64,000 bases of DNA from Epiperipatus broadwayi (Eukaryota > Onychophora > Udeonychophora > Euonychophora > Peripatidae). The first letter of the stretch is position 1. Each line of letters opens with the position of its first letter. A program made the translations under genes and the position numbers. This document shows, piece after piece, positions 53,670 to 64,000 of the stretch. The stretch covers positions 635,501 to 699,500 of the forward strand of contig JAQFVV010000204.1 of the NCBI GenBank assembly GCA_028023455.1, given 5' to 3'. The notes under the pieces were generated by a model. That model saw only the letters and a list, made by a program, of their open reading frames with translations, ran no database searches and was not told where the DNA came from.

Positions 53670-53739
53670 AATCTCTTACACCCATTTTTATCATATATAT
53701 ATATATATATATATATGATAAAAATGGGTGTAAGAGATT
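53670..53739. repeat. 70-bp perfect palindrome with (TA)n centre
   Basis: The arms are aatctcttacacccattttt plus atc (53,670-53,692) and its exact reverse complement (53,717-53,739), around 24 bp of TA repeat. There is no mismatch. The arms are unique sequence, not microsatellite. Confidence 0.9.
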
Positions 53740-55141
53740 GTACTGTAGTTAAACACATATAATGATTTTTTCTGATAATTTTTCCTTAAAAAAATTCTAT
53801 TTCATATGTCTTTTGTAAAATGCCATATTTTTTTACAATCTACAAATGTATCCAGTCTATAGAAAGCCCATCAGTTTTGTAATAGTTTTTTTAATTGGTT
53901 GCTTCAAGATTTTTTTTTTGCTTTGTGGAGTTATTTGCATTGAATAAAATTCTTATAATCAAATTAAACCTTTTAGATATAATGAATAAATTTATTTCTT
54001 TGAATAAAATGCTTCATAAAAAAATACTGTTTATTAATGGCAGAATTACTCCCTTGAACAGTATTATGGACAAATGTAATATTTTTTTTTAATTGGTTGT
54101 GAATTTGACACATGAATGCATTACAGACAAACATATATTCACACAGGAGACAAAATAGGGATTTATTTCTAAGGGTATATTATATAAAGTTAAGCTTAAG
54201 TACCCCTATAAAAAGTATATATGAAGTTAAATTGTAACATACTTTATGGACTACTTTAAAAAGTATATGTTTCTAATGCATCTGTAGTGTGAGAGTTGAT
54301 CTGTCTTCTGGGATGATGGGTGGTTGTGATAACATTAAACTAAGATGAATGACACACTGAGATAAGCATATAATTTGCCAATATATATAAAACCCACAAA
54401 GCAAAATAAAAATTTAAATAAATAAAAGATAAAAGTTTTTATTAATATTTTCATTATATAATAAATCATAAATCAAACAAATAAAAATTAATTTAATATT
54501 CTTATTAATAGATCTATAAAATCTTCCAGTGTTGCAGAGGTAGTCTATGTGCCTATCTTGTCCAAAGACTTGGATTGTCAATTCATGTCAAATGAATTTT
54601 TTTCAAAATATCATAATAAGCTCTGTTAACTATCCAAAATTGATCAATAAATGGATATCTAACTACCATTATCTAGAGGACAAAACAAGAATGGAAAAAA
54701 AATTCAAACATTCTCTGTTCAGAAATTAATAAACTTGATGACTGCTCCATTTTTTTAATCATTGTTTTATTACGAGAGTTTGTTAAAGAATTGCCCTAAG
54801 TTAATCTATTTATTAAAAACATTATTTCACTTTTACCTATATTTATAATTCTATAAAATATGATTTTTATAGTTTACACTCAAAACACCATTTCTTAATG
54901 GAGTTCAGTGGTAATTCTGATTAATTGATTCCTATTGTATACTTTTCATGCATAATTCTAAGTTAAACTATGATGTTTTTCGACTTGCAGAATATTTTTT
55001 TATATTTTTTATTCTCTTTATTGCTTGTAATTTTTGACATAAATCTCTGATTTTTTTTCTATTTAAACTATTTATAAACTTTTTTTTTCTTTTTAATACA
55101 ATGAAGTCAGTGGAAATGTGATATGCCTTGAACCAATATAC
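53740..55141. other. AT-rich non-coding DNA
   Basis: No feature is supported. Frames at 53,895 and 54,547 look like chance. Confidence 0.5.
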
Positions 55142-56460
55142 ACCCAGGTCTCATTTTATGTGGACTTTTTAAATGCAATTTTGAAGTTTTGCGATTCATG
55201 TTTATTCTTAATATCTTTGTATGCGATAAAAATTATTAGATCAGAAGTCAAGCTTTGATAATGTGCTATTACTTTAAATATTATAAATTTCATGCACTCA
55301 CACATTATTTTTAAAGTAATAGTGCATTGTTGGAGTTAGACTTCCATCTAATAATTTCAATATTTTCAGCACTTTATAATAGTACTATAAAAGATTTTAT
55401 GCAATAAAGAAGTTTATAATTTACTTAAAATCAGGATTTCCCATTTTATATACACACATTAAATTTTAACAAGATTATAATGTAAATCTGCTCAAATGTT
55501 ATAGATGCCTATACTATGCATGTTGTTGTTTTTGCATTTTAAATCACATTCTATTTTTGCTTTTTAAAAAAAGAGTATGTAATCAATTAATCATTTAGTG
55601 TCCACAAGTTTATTTTTAAAAGGTGAGTATTTGACAATTAAAAATTAAAATCTGATTTTTAATTATAATTAACAGTTTAAAAATTACATAACTTGATCTG
55701 AAATTAATGTGATGCGAAACAATGAAAATTGATTTTTAAATAATTGAAAATTAAAAAATTAAAGACAAAAATAAAAATTTAATTTTTAATTGTTAGTTTT
55801 AATTAAATTTTTCTCAATAGTGGTGAGTAGGTGTCTTTTTATTATCATAAGTCTAAGTTCTTATTTTTATTTTAAACTTTTAATTTACTCTAATGGAAAG
55901 GAAAATAACACCCAAGAAAATGAATTTCTTTGGAAACAAAAATTCCAATTTTAGATTGCTTAGCAAAATGGGAAGAATCAACAGCAATTGGAAAACATTT
56001 TAGTTTGGCAATTGTACTATAAGAGCAATTAAAAAAATAAAGTTGGCACTAGTTATATTTCCTCTTATGATGATTCTGATGTCTTACTAGTTCACAAATG
56101 AACTTGCATATCTTCAAATAGCGATAATGATTAAAATATTGTACATGTACAAAAAAATGTAAATACTGTAAATTACACATAAAAATATAGTTTTGAATAA
56201 AATTAAATACTGTAATTAATAAAAAAAGTAAAAAAAAGTTTGTCTTGTATCAATTTTTTTCAAAGGTGAAATTTTTTATTAGTTATAATTTTATTTCCTT
56301 TTTTTAAAGTGAATTTTAAAGTAATTTTACATTGTTGCTTTGTTTTTATGCGATTTTCGAAAATTACAGTATGTATCCCCTATTTTTCAAGGTGAGTTAA
56401 GTCTATTTTTGTGCAATTTCTTTTGTGCGCATTTTCTGAGTAACAAAACGAGACCCAGGT
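55142..56460 (+). mobile_element. Internally deleted pogo/Tigger-like transposon, copy T3
   Basis: The ends (acccaggtctcattttatgt; right inverted acctgggtctcgttttg) match T1. Reading on the plus strand, 55,150-55,890 follows T1's transposase-side flank. The ATG at about 55,892 begins a degraded copy of the transposase N-terminus (MERK...). Near 56,040 it jumps to the last transposase codons and the far terminus. About 1.4 kb of the gene is missing. It lies in the opposite orientation to T1 and T2. Confidence 0.8.
55892..56110 (+). pseudogene. Tigger transposase remnant (T3)
   Basis: The start codon region and the HTH region (lagcaaaatggg...aattggaaaacattttagt) align with T1 at DNA level but contain frameshifts. 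After the deletion point near 56,040, the sequence gcactagttatatttcctct matches the last codons of T1. Catalytic residues are absent. Confidence 0.65.
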
Positions 56461-59400
56461 ATACACCACTTTAATTATATGCCATCCAAAAAAAAAACTA
56501 AATAAAAAAAATATAAATAAGTAAAAAAAATCAAAACATTAAAATTTGTAATTTTAATAAATTGTATATTATCAGTAGCTACTTTTGTCTTGCCTCAATG
56601 ACTTCAAAATTTCAAATTTTACAATTTAGATATACATGATCATATTTATAAATAATATTTATTTGGTTACACTGAAAATATGTATATATTAGTTTTAGAT
56701 CTTTTTTTCTTATCAAAAATGGTGTAATATATAGTATTTCATCTTATAAAAGGTTTTATAAGTGTAAAGCTAGAGCTTTGTAAAATTTAAAAAAAATCAT
56801 AAAATATTTTTAATAAATGATAAATCAAATGTTTTATGACAAAGAAGTTGTTAAATATTTTTGATATCATCAGAAAGCTTAAATTTTGTATCAATAATTT
56901 AACTAAAATTTTGGAATGGTAAACTGCAAATAAAGATGAATGAATAGATTCTGAAACTGCTACATACTTAAAAACAACAAAACAGTTGGAGAGGTTCATC
57001 TGTCATTAGTAAGATTGGTATTATATTTTCATAGGAGAAAAAACATTTTGAAGAAAAATACAACACTTAGAACAAGCTTTTAATTGCAAAGGAATTGGAA
57101 TATTCTAATACATTAATGCTTTGAGAAGGTTGAAGTTTCTTCACATGTTTATTATTTACTTTACTAAAAAAGAAAAATATTGTATAATAAGTTATTTATT
57201 ATTTTTACTTTTTGAATGAATGTGATTGAGTGAACACACACACAGTAAATATAGATGTAAATGTGCTCTCTCTATTTATTATAAACAAATCTCCTTTGCT
57301 AATTATTACAAAACATTTCTTGTTTATTTCTAAAAAGCATCATTGTTTGGTTATTTCAAAACACTGTATTAATGTTATCATAAATGATAATGACCTGCAA
57401 TTTTTTTATAATATATTTTTTCTCTTAATGCTTTTATTGATGCTTTATTTGAAAAAAGTATGAACAGGTCAGTATGTTACAAACAGTCAGCTTACATCTA
57501 ATGGACAATTGACTTTGATCTAAGGTTTACCATATTGTTTGATATAGAAGAAAATGCTTTATGAGTATTTCTTTTTTTTCTGGTCACGTTTTCAAGTGAA
57601 GTTTTTGGTATAAATGAAATATGATTTTTTGCTTGTCTATAAATTATTTCAAATACTTTTTCACACTAATTAGTTGATTATTATTTAAAACAAAAATAAA
57701 TACACATGTAAACTTTTAATTAATTTATTTATCTTTTATTATTTTTAGAAATAAAAGATATTCAACTTGGCCATAATATAATGAAAAAAACCCAGCAACT
57801 ATTACATCATTATCTTTCAGAATTGGCATGGTGTTAAAATCTTTCCAATATTATAATTATTATAAAGAAAATATATTTTAGAGCAGAAATTGGTAGATCT
57901 TTCATAAATGTTTCTTCATTCATTTACATTTAAAATAATTTAAAATAAAAAAAAAGAGTTTGCTTGTTATCTGAAAGATTATTTTTACTAACTTGGTTGA
58001 TGATGTGTATGGTACAATGATAATTTACAAATCAGTTTTTATATATTTTAAACTGCCAAATGTAATTTTTGTTAGAATATTACTTATTTATAAAATAAAA
58101 TTAAAAAGAAATAAATCCAACTTATTGAGTTTAGTATAAAATAAAGATTTTATACTGCAGTGAAATTATCATCACATGGTGAAAAATATGTCAAATTGCT
58201 AACTGGTTTATAACTACATTATCTTTGTAAATTTTGTTTAAATTATAACCTTAATTTATATATCCATATTAGACACATAAAAATGTGTGGTAGAATATGC
58301 ATGTTGAAATATATTGTACATATACACAGTAAACAATGTATATTATAATCAAAGCTTTTCATCAAAATGCAAGACATTAAACATGATATACAATGTGCAT
58401 GAAGGGAGTTAGAAATAAATGTAGCAATTATAGCTACAATGAAAATCCAGCATTTCAAATATTATTGTTCTTTTTTTTAAAAACCTGTCTCACTTTTCTA
58501 TTTAAATACAAGTAATACTATATGGTATTCATTTTTTCTCTTACAAATATAATGAAGATGATGATAATAATAATAATTTCAGTTTAAATATACATGTTTT
58601 GTCATTTCAATTCATATATTGCTATCATTTTTATTAATATCTTGAATACTTATCCATGAATCATGATATTTACATTTTTGAATGAGTTTTCCATTAAAAA
58701 ATAAAAACAAAGTTTCTTTAAATAATTATAATTATGTGTTTGGCGATGCTAATTTTTATAGTTTCTTAATGAATTAACAAAAATGACAATCTTTCCTTAG
58801 TGCTTCCAAATAATATTCTGTCAACTTCTTAAAACATATTACTCATAATTAATCATGACACTAAACTTTATTATTAATTATTCAGTATATTAAACTTATT
58901 TCTATTTTAGCCCTTTTTTATTATTACTGTCAACTATTTTTGTTCCACTATTTTTTTTTTTTTTTGATTTGATAATTTTTTGCTTAATTTAATTTTTGTA
59001 AACAAATACAAGAAGTTTAAAATCCTGAATTTACTAAATACTTTTTAAAAACCAAAACCAAAATATATAGCTTATTTTGTCATTTCCTGTATTTTTAATA
59101 TATAATTTTGGATATAAAAGTGATTTTTTTTTTCAAATCAATCATAAAAACAATCTGTTAGAATCATAGGATATTTCTGAATAATTTTTGCAGCTGTATA
59201 AATTTGTTAGTCAAAATAATTATTTTTATGTTATATTTCAGTTAGAAAAATAAATAGAAATACATTTTTAATAATAATCACTTTTATTTAGCATGCACTA
59301 AAAAGCAAAAATATATGTATTTAACTTAAAATAAAAGTTTGGAGAATCCAAGAATTAGTAAAGTTCAATATCTTTAGAGATTGTTCTTAAGTAATTTCTG

Positions 59401-59494
59401 GACTTCTCTTACTTGTATTTCAAGTTAAATATAAAAACTCCAATTGTGGTTGAAAAAACTTTTTTTTTGCTTTTTAGTCAATGGTAAATAAAAG
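56461..59494. other. AT-rich non-coding DNA
   Basis: Nothing can be supported. Frames at 56,787, 57,230 and 58,243 are rich in Ile, Leu and Phe and look like chance. Confidence 0.55.
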
Positions 59495-59496
59495 AA

Positions 59497-59625
59497 TTTA
59501 TTATAAAAATGTATTTATATTTATTCTTAACTCTTTAGTATTGGCACAGAAAATGAAAATGTTTATTATAAAATATTTTTATATATTATTGTTAACTATT
59601 TAGTATTGAGATCTTTTTCATAATT
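59497..59625. repeat. 65-bp tandem duplication
   Basis: The segment from tttattataaaaatg to ttagtattgg repeats with offset 65 bp (59,497 against 59,562; 59,535 against 59,600), with a few substitutions. Confidence 0.7.
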
Positions 59626-59749
59626 ATTCCAGTTTCAATTAAAATAAAAATAAATGCAGCCTGAGTAATATTTGATTTTTTTTTTTTAATTAAATTTATT
59701 TTAACAATCTTTTAAAATTGAAATAAAAACAAATCTTGATTTTTTTAAA

Positions 59750-60138
59750 AAAGTGTTTGACATTTTTTCTTTTTATTTCAAAATATGAATTTTTAAGGCT
59801 TAATAAAACTATGTTTAAATACACTTTATTTAATATGTATGATTTTACTTCAAATCAATTTAATATTTATAGTTTATGTATAAGACTTGATATTTCTGCA
59901 AAAAATTATTATATATACCCCTTATGTTTATATCATATTCAGTATGTGCATATAATTATATATGTCTATAATAAATCATTAATTAAATTAAAATATAAAG
60001 ACATCCTTTCTGGTAAAAATGTTTGACTTTTTTTTATTGGAAAAGTTGATTTTTTAAAAAATGTTTAACAAAACTATATTATAAGTAAACTTTATTTAAA
60101 ATATATTAGTTTTACTTCAAACTGACTTGATACTTATA

Positions 60139-60140
<2 letters not shown>
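59750..60140. repeat. ~120-bp direct repeat, offset about 265 bp
   Basis: 59,750-59,880 and 60,017-60,140 share gtttgac..ttttt, aaaactat, actttattta, ttttacttcaaa and tatttatagt-like words in the same order. It is an old tandem duplication, the second copy ending at the long (TA)n tract. The open frame at 59,736-60,026 that spans it is not credible as a gene. Confidence 0.6.

Positions 60141-60232
<92 letters not shown>
60139..60232. repeat. (TA)~47 microsatellite
   Basis: About 94 bp of uninterrupted TA, the longest dinucleotide run in the window. Confidence 0.97.
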
Positions 60233-60235
<3 letters not shown>

Positions 60236-60513
60236 AACAATTTAAATAATTCAATTGCCATTTGTAACAATATTTATCAATTAATATCAATTATGTATTT
60301 GTAACTATAATAAATTAATATAAAAGATATGTATTTGTAATTATAATTTGTAGCTATTTCAATTCATCATAGCATAGACAAAGAAAATATCAGCATTAAA
60401 GATTCTTGGTATTTATTTATATATTGGGGCAGTCATCTGAACAATAAAACATACTGGCCATAGTCATCTAATAAAAATAATATCAAATATAGCAACTGAA
60501 TAAAAGTACCCAC

Positions 60514-60633
60514 TGTGAGATTCCTGGAGTGCCTTATGCTTATCTCCAATACTAGGTTCTTCTAACAAAGAATCCTTCCTATCCTTCTTTCCAAATATAT
60601 AAGACCATTCATGGTCATATGCACACACGGGTG
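60514..60633 (-). CDS. Candidate internal exon, unknown protein
   Basis: On the minus strand an AG (gtcatgaatag) precedes a 120-bp open block ending at a GT donor (aca|gtgggt). It reads PVCAYDHEWSYIFGKKDRKD, then SLLEEPSIGDKHKALQESH. Charged, non-repetitive composition and a local GC rise set it apart from chance frames. The frame stays open past the donor for about 14 codons, so the border is not certain. It lies on the same strand as the candidate terminal exon at 50,961-51,109, but no other evidence links them. No family is recognised. Confidence 0.28.
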
Positions 60634-62677
60634 CTATTCATGACAACTTATAAAAAATATATTTTATAAAACTAATATTATGAAGTTGGAAAGGGATGAT
60701 ATCACTTTTTATTCAGTTTAGCTAAATACATGTGTTTTCCCATGAGCGCCACTAGATTGTTTTCAATCCAGATAAGTATCTATTTATAGTGTACTTGAGT
60801 TCAAACTCATTCAGTACATATTTATTACACATGACTTGGATGACTATTGAACAAAAATGACATTCTTATATTTTATCTATATTGATAAAATTACAAGATC
60901 CCAATATTACCAAAGTTTATACTATAGATTAAAGATTCTTATAGACATTGCTAGCTCATTAGCGTATATTGATGAACAGACATGTATAATCCTATTAATG
61001 GCTTCCAAACAAGCATGTGAAGACCATTATTGATATTGATGGCCATTTAACTAAATTATTTATCACAATAAAGGTAATAATGATGATGATAATAATAATA
61101 TCATAATAATGATTATAATAGTGATATCATAACAATGATTATAATAGTGATGATGATACCAGCCATGGCTTATCAATAAACTCACAACAATAAATTCATC
61201 TTTATAAACTTATAGGCATCTAGTAAAATTATCATATTTTATACTGGGATTTAATAATACTAATAGTGATGATTGATCATCATGAATCTCTTTGCATAAT
61301 ATTCAATTTTCTATAAACCCCTATTTACTAAAATATATTCATTACGCCAAACATTAACTTTAATGATTATAATTTATTAATGATGATTGATGGCGATCAT
61401 AACTTTTATATAGTATTATTTGAAACATTTTTTTTAACTAATAACATGATATCCATCTTTGATGAGGATGATCTAAATTCATGGACACAACACAATTTTA
61501 GCTTTCTATGTTGAACTATAATTATCAAAATTTGGTGACTCTCAAGCATAATCCTTAAATACTCAAATATCAACATTCTAGTTTACCTATTATTTTGCGG
61601 ACGCTTAATATTTGCAAGTGATTGCTCAATATATACGAATGGTAATACTTAATAACTGCGAGCAATGATGCTGAATTAAAATGATAGAATTAAGACAAAA
61701 AAAAAACAACACAATATTCTTAATAATAACTCGGAAACCAATTAAGATATATAATTATATTTTATTAACACTACTACTCTTTCTTTCCTTCTTTACAGTT
61801 AAATCGACAATTAAATAAATGGCTTATTAATATAAAAATTTATATAAGTATAAGCAAATAAACTTAATATATAGGTTTGTCACTTTTCTTGATATCTCAA
61901 AATAAGCTGACTTAAATCAATATTAAAAAAAATACATATTCTATAAATGCTTATTTAAGACTTTTCTTACTCATCATATCATAAAATAAATTTCAGGTGT
62001 TACTTGTATATGTTATTTCATTTCCATTCAAATGTAATGCCCTACTTTTCAATTTACCATTTTAAACTAATCATATATAACCTATTCTTTGATGTGTTTG
62101 GATAAACAGTTACACATTCACGCATTCGGTAATGTTAACATATATGTTTAAAATGTATACCCAAAAATCACATATATAAAAATATCTTTTCTCTTTTGCA
62201 ACCTTATAGCGAAAGAAAAATAAAATACATATATTAACTTTTAATATGCAACAAGATAAAATAAAAATAAAAAAACATTATAAATGCATATATCTATAGG
62301 TTGCTCATCATCATTAACATCTGAAGAACAATTAAAAAAAAAACATTTCAACATTACAATATATAATAAAAAAAAATAATGAAAAATTTAAGTTTAAAGA
62401 TTTAAACTATGTTTGTGCTATGTTGTGAGATATTGCAAATAACTATAGATAAACAAGTCTTTAATGTTTCTGTATCAAAAAAGAAAATTGCTTTGACCAG
62501 TAAATTAAGGTTTACTTTTAATAAGTAAAAGAATAAAATCGGTTAAGGAAAGTTCATATTTACCCGTATACTTTTTACTTCTTATTAATGTCCTGAGTTT
62601 GAATTATCAGACTGCTTTTCTTTGCTCACCAAAAAAAAAAAAAAAGTTATTGCAGATACTTTTGAGATAATGCTGAA
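60634..62677. other. Non-coding DNA
   Basis: Includes short stretches of higher GC at 60,740-61,030 and a strong acceptor-like sequence (tttctttccttctttacag) ending at 61,799 on the plus strand, followed by only 20 open codons. No gene can be supported. Confidence 0.4.
61098..61149. repeat. 26-bp tandem duplication
   Basis: Two units of atatcataataatgattat plus aatagtg, differing at one base, next to short ATG/AAT runs. Confidence 0.85.
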
Positions 62678-63019
62678 TCAATTGACTTTACTTGTTTCTT
62701 CAATTCCATTATTATTCCCTGTTGATTGGCTTCCTTCTACCATTTTAAAAAAAAAATTATTATAAGTACTTTGAATAAGTAGGTACCGGTGGATTTGCTT
62801 GTCTCTCTTCTTTAAAAAAATAATTGCTGTCGACACTTTAGATGATTGAGGTAAATCAACAAAAATTTGATTTATGGCTTCAAACTTGGTTCTACATAGC
62901 TGTTTTAAATTTTCTTTTCCTCCTATTTCCCCTTCTCCATTGGTTCGAAGGCAGTGAGCTTTTAATAAGACATGAACTAGGAACAAAGCATTCCATATAG
63001 CTTGCGTGGTTGGCTTCAA
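62678..63019 (-). CDS. Possible exon or small gene, unknown
   Basis: An open frame of 113 codons on the minus strand in DNA richer in GC than its surroundings. It lacks an ATG: its first codon is TTG and a TAA lies two codons upstream. A hydrophobic segment (WNALFLVHVLLKAHC) near the start is followed by a charged region (GEGEIGGKENLKQL, FLKKRDKQIHR). The tail crosses A runs and may be beyond the true end; a GGTACC donor-like site lies near 62,785. No family is recognised. It may be a real exon or chance. Confidence 0.22.
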   Translation of the reverse strand: MKPTTQAIWNALFLVHVLLKAHCLRTNGEGEIGGKENLKQLCRTKFEAINQIFVDLPQSSKVSTAIIFLKKRDKQIHRYLLIQSTYNNFFFKMVEGSQSTGNNNGIEETSKVN

Positions 63020-64000
63020 AATTTATCATTTTGTTGGTTATTACTGGATACATGATTTCATAGACAGATCAGCGATTTTGACTCATTCTGTATTAATCAG
63101 GAAGCAGAAAAAAATGGTTTAGCAATGCAGAGGCATATTATGCATAACCAAATATGTTAATATCATTTTTATAATTATTACTAACTTATAATAAATTCAA
63201 TCTTGTTCCATTTCTCTCCTATTCTTTAATATTGCTTGAAAATTGCTTTATATAAACGCACATTTCATTTGCTCTTTTTTTTTTCAACTTTCAAAGAGTG
63301 AGAAAAAAGAATTAAAGCGTTCACTCTCTTTTTTAAAAAAAAAAGATTCGAGCTTACATTTCTGCTTAAGAATTATAACAAGGAAGGACCCACTGAGTTG
63401 AGTCTCAAAATAATAATAATAATTTAACTGATCATCTCTCTAAAGAAATTTATTACTGACTCTTAAAAAAATTTATGATTAACTGCCCAAAAAAATTGTT
63501 TTAATCGTTTATATCGCGAAAAACATCTGGAAATCTTTATCTTAAAAAAAAAATCAAAGCTTCACAAGTTTGACGGTCACAATCAATGACGACTTATAAT
63601 TGATCGTTATCATCTACATCAAAGCACCTCTTTTGTAAAAATAATTTTAAGATACAGATAACAACAAAGCTGGCCATCTATAGCCATCAGAAATAAGTGT
63701 AAAAGCATCTTTGTGTTTGTACAGATCTATTCATTGTTTCACACGTGTACAATTTTTATCTCCTAATCTAACAATTTTATTTTACACCTTTCTGATTTAC
63801 TCTCTTTTAACAAAATGAAAGTTAAATAAATTTAACACATATTATTTAATAATAAAAAATATTATATAATAAATCACAAAAAGAACTGCTTATTCATAAT
63901 AATAAATCTATACATATAAATCTCTGTATGTATAAAAGAATAAAAAAAATTTTTTTTTTTTTTTAAATAATTGAATACTGTATGTATATGTACAATATAT
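63020..64000. other. AT-rich non-coding DNA
   Basis: No feature is supported; short A and T runs and a few AAT units near 63,412. Confidence 0.5.

Noticed and set aside
61780-61860. Strong acceptor-like site as start of a terminal exon
   Set aside because: Only 20 Ile/Lys-rich codons follow before a stop; no support for coding.

Overview
The window is a very AT-rich (roughly three quarters A+T by eye), gene-poor stretch of animal nuclear DNA. It contains no rRNA, functional tRNA, operon or bacterial-style gene. It does contain non-LTR retrotransposons (LINEs) with PHD-finger, endonuclease and reverse-transcriptase domains, pogo/Tigger and hAT DNA transposons, a tRNA-derived SINE with a target-site duplication, and long microsatellites. 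Together these point to an invertebrate metazoan; I cannot name the lineage. No complete host gene is visible. A few short, GC-richer stretches with splice-like borders are listed only as weak exon candidates.

Layout: 1-11.3 kb is featureless AT-rich DNA with one weak small-peptide candidate. 11.3-13.4 kb holds a decayed 33-34 bp minisatellite, a SINE and an internally deleted Tigger copy. 13.4-22.8 kb is mostly non-coding, with two weak SINE remnants, a duplicated 174-bp module and candidate exons at 14.4/15.4 kb and 20.5 kb. 22.8-26.9 kb has two palindromes, a near full-length Tigger transposon (2.7 kb) and a cluster of degenerate repeats. 49.2-64 kb has a non-autonomous hAT, an imperfect fold-back repeat, a 70-bp perfect palindrome, a third Tigger copy, tandem duplications and a few exon candidates.

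The centre (27.8-49.2 kb) is the most remarkable part. Three LINE families form a near-continuous array. Family A has a PHD/FP-like ORF1 and an FADD-type RT; it has a nearly full-length copy, a truncated copy and a 3' fragment, all on the minus strand. Family B has a YMDD-type RT, an L1/Tx1-like thumb and a C-terminal zinc motif; it has three copies, all on the plus strand. Family C has a YADD-type RT; one copy and one relic lie on the minus strand inside or beside the array, and one copy lies on the plus strand outside it. From 29.4 to 44.7 kb every element boundary falls on a long (AAT)n tract, and all six tracts have the same strand polarity. Family B always lies on the AAT strand, and A and C2 on the opposite strand. 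This is what is expected if the families insert into AAT trinucleotide repeats in a fixed orientation. All copies are broken by stops or frameshifts. A1 keeps every visible endonuclease and RT catalytic motif and B1 keeps its YMDD box, so activity is probably fairly recent.
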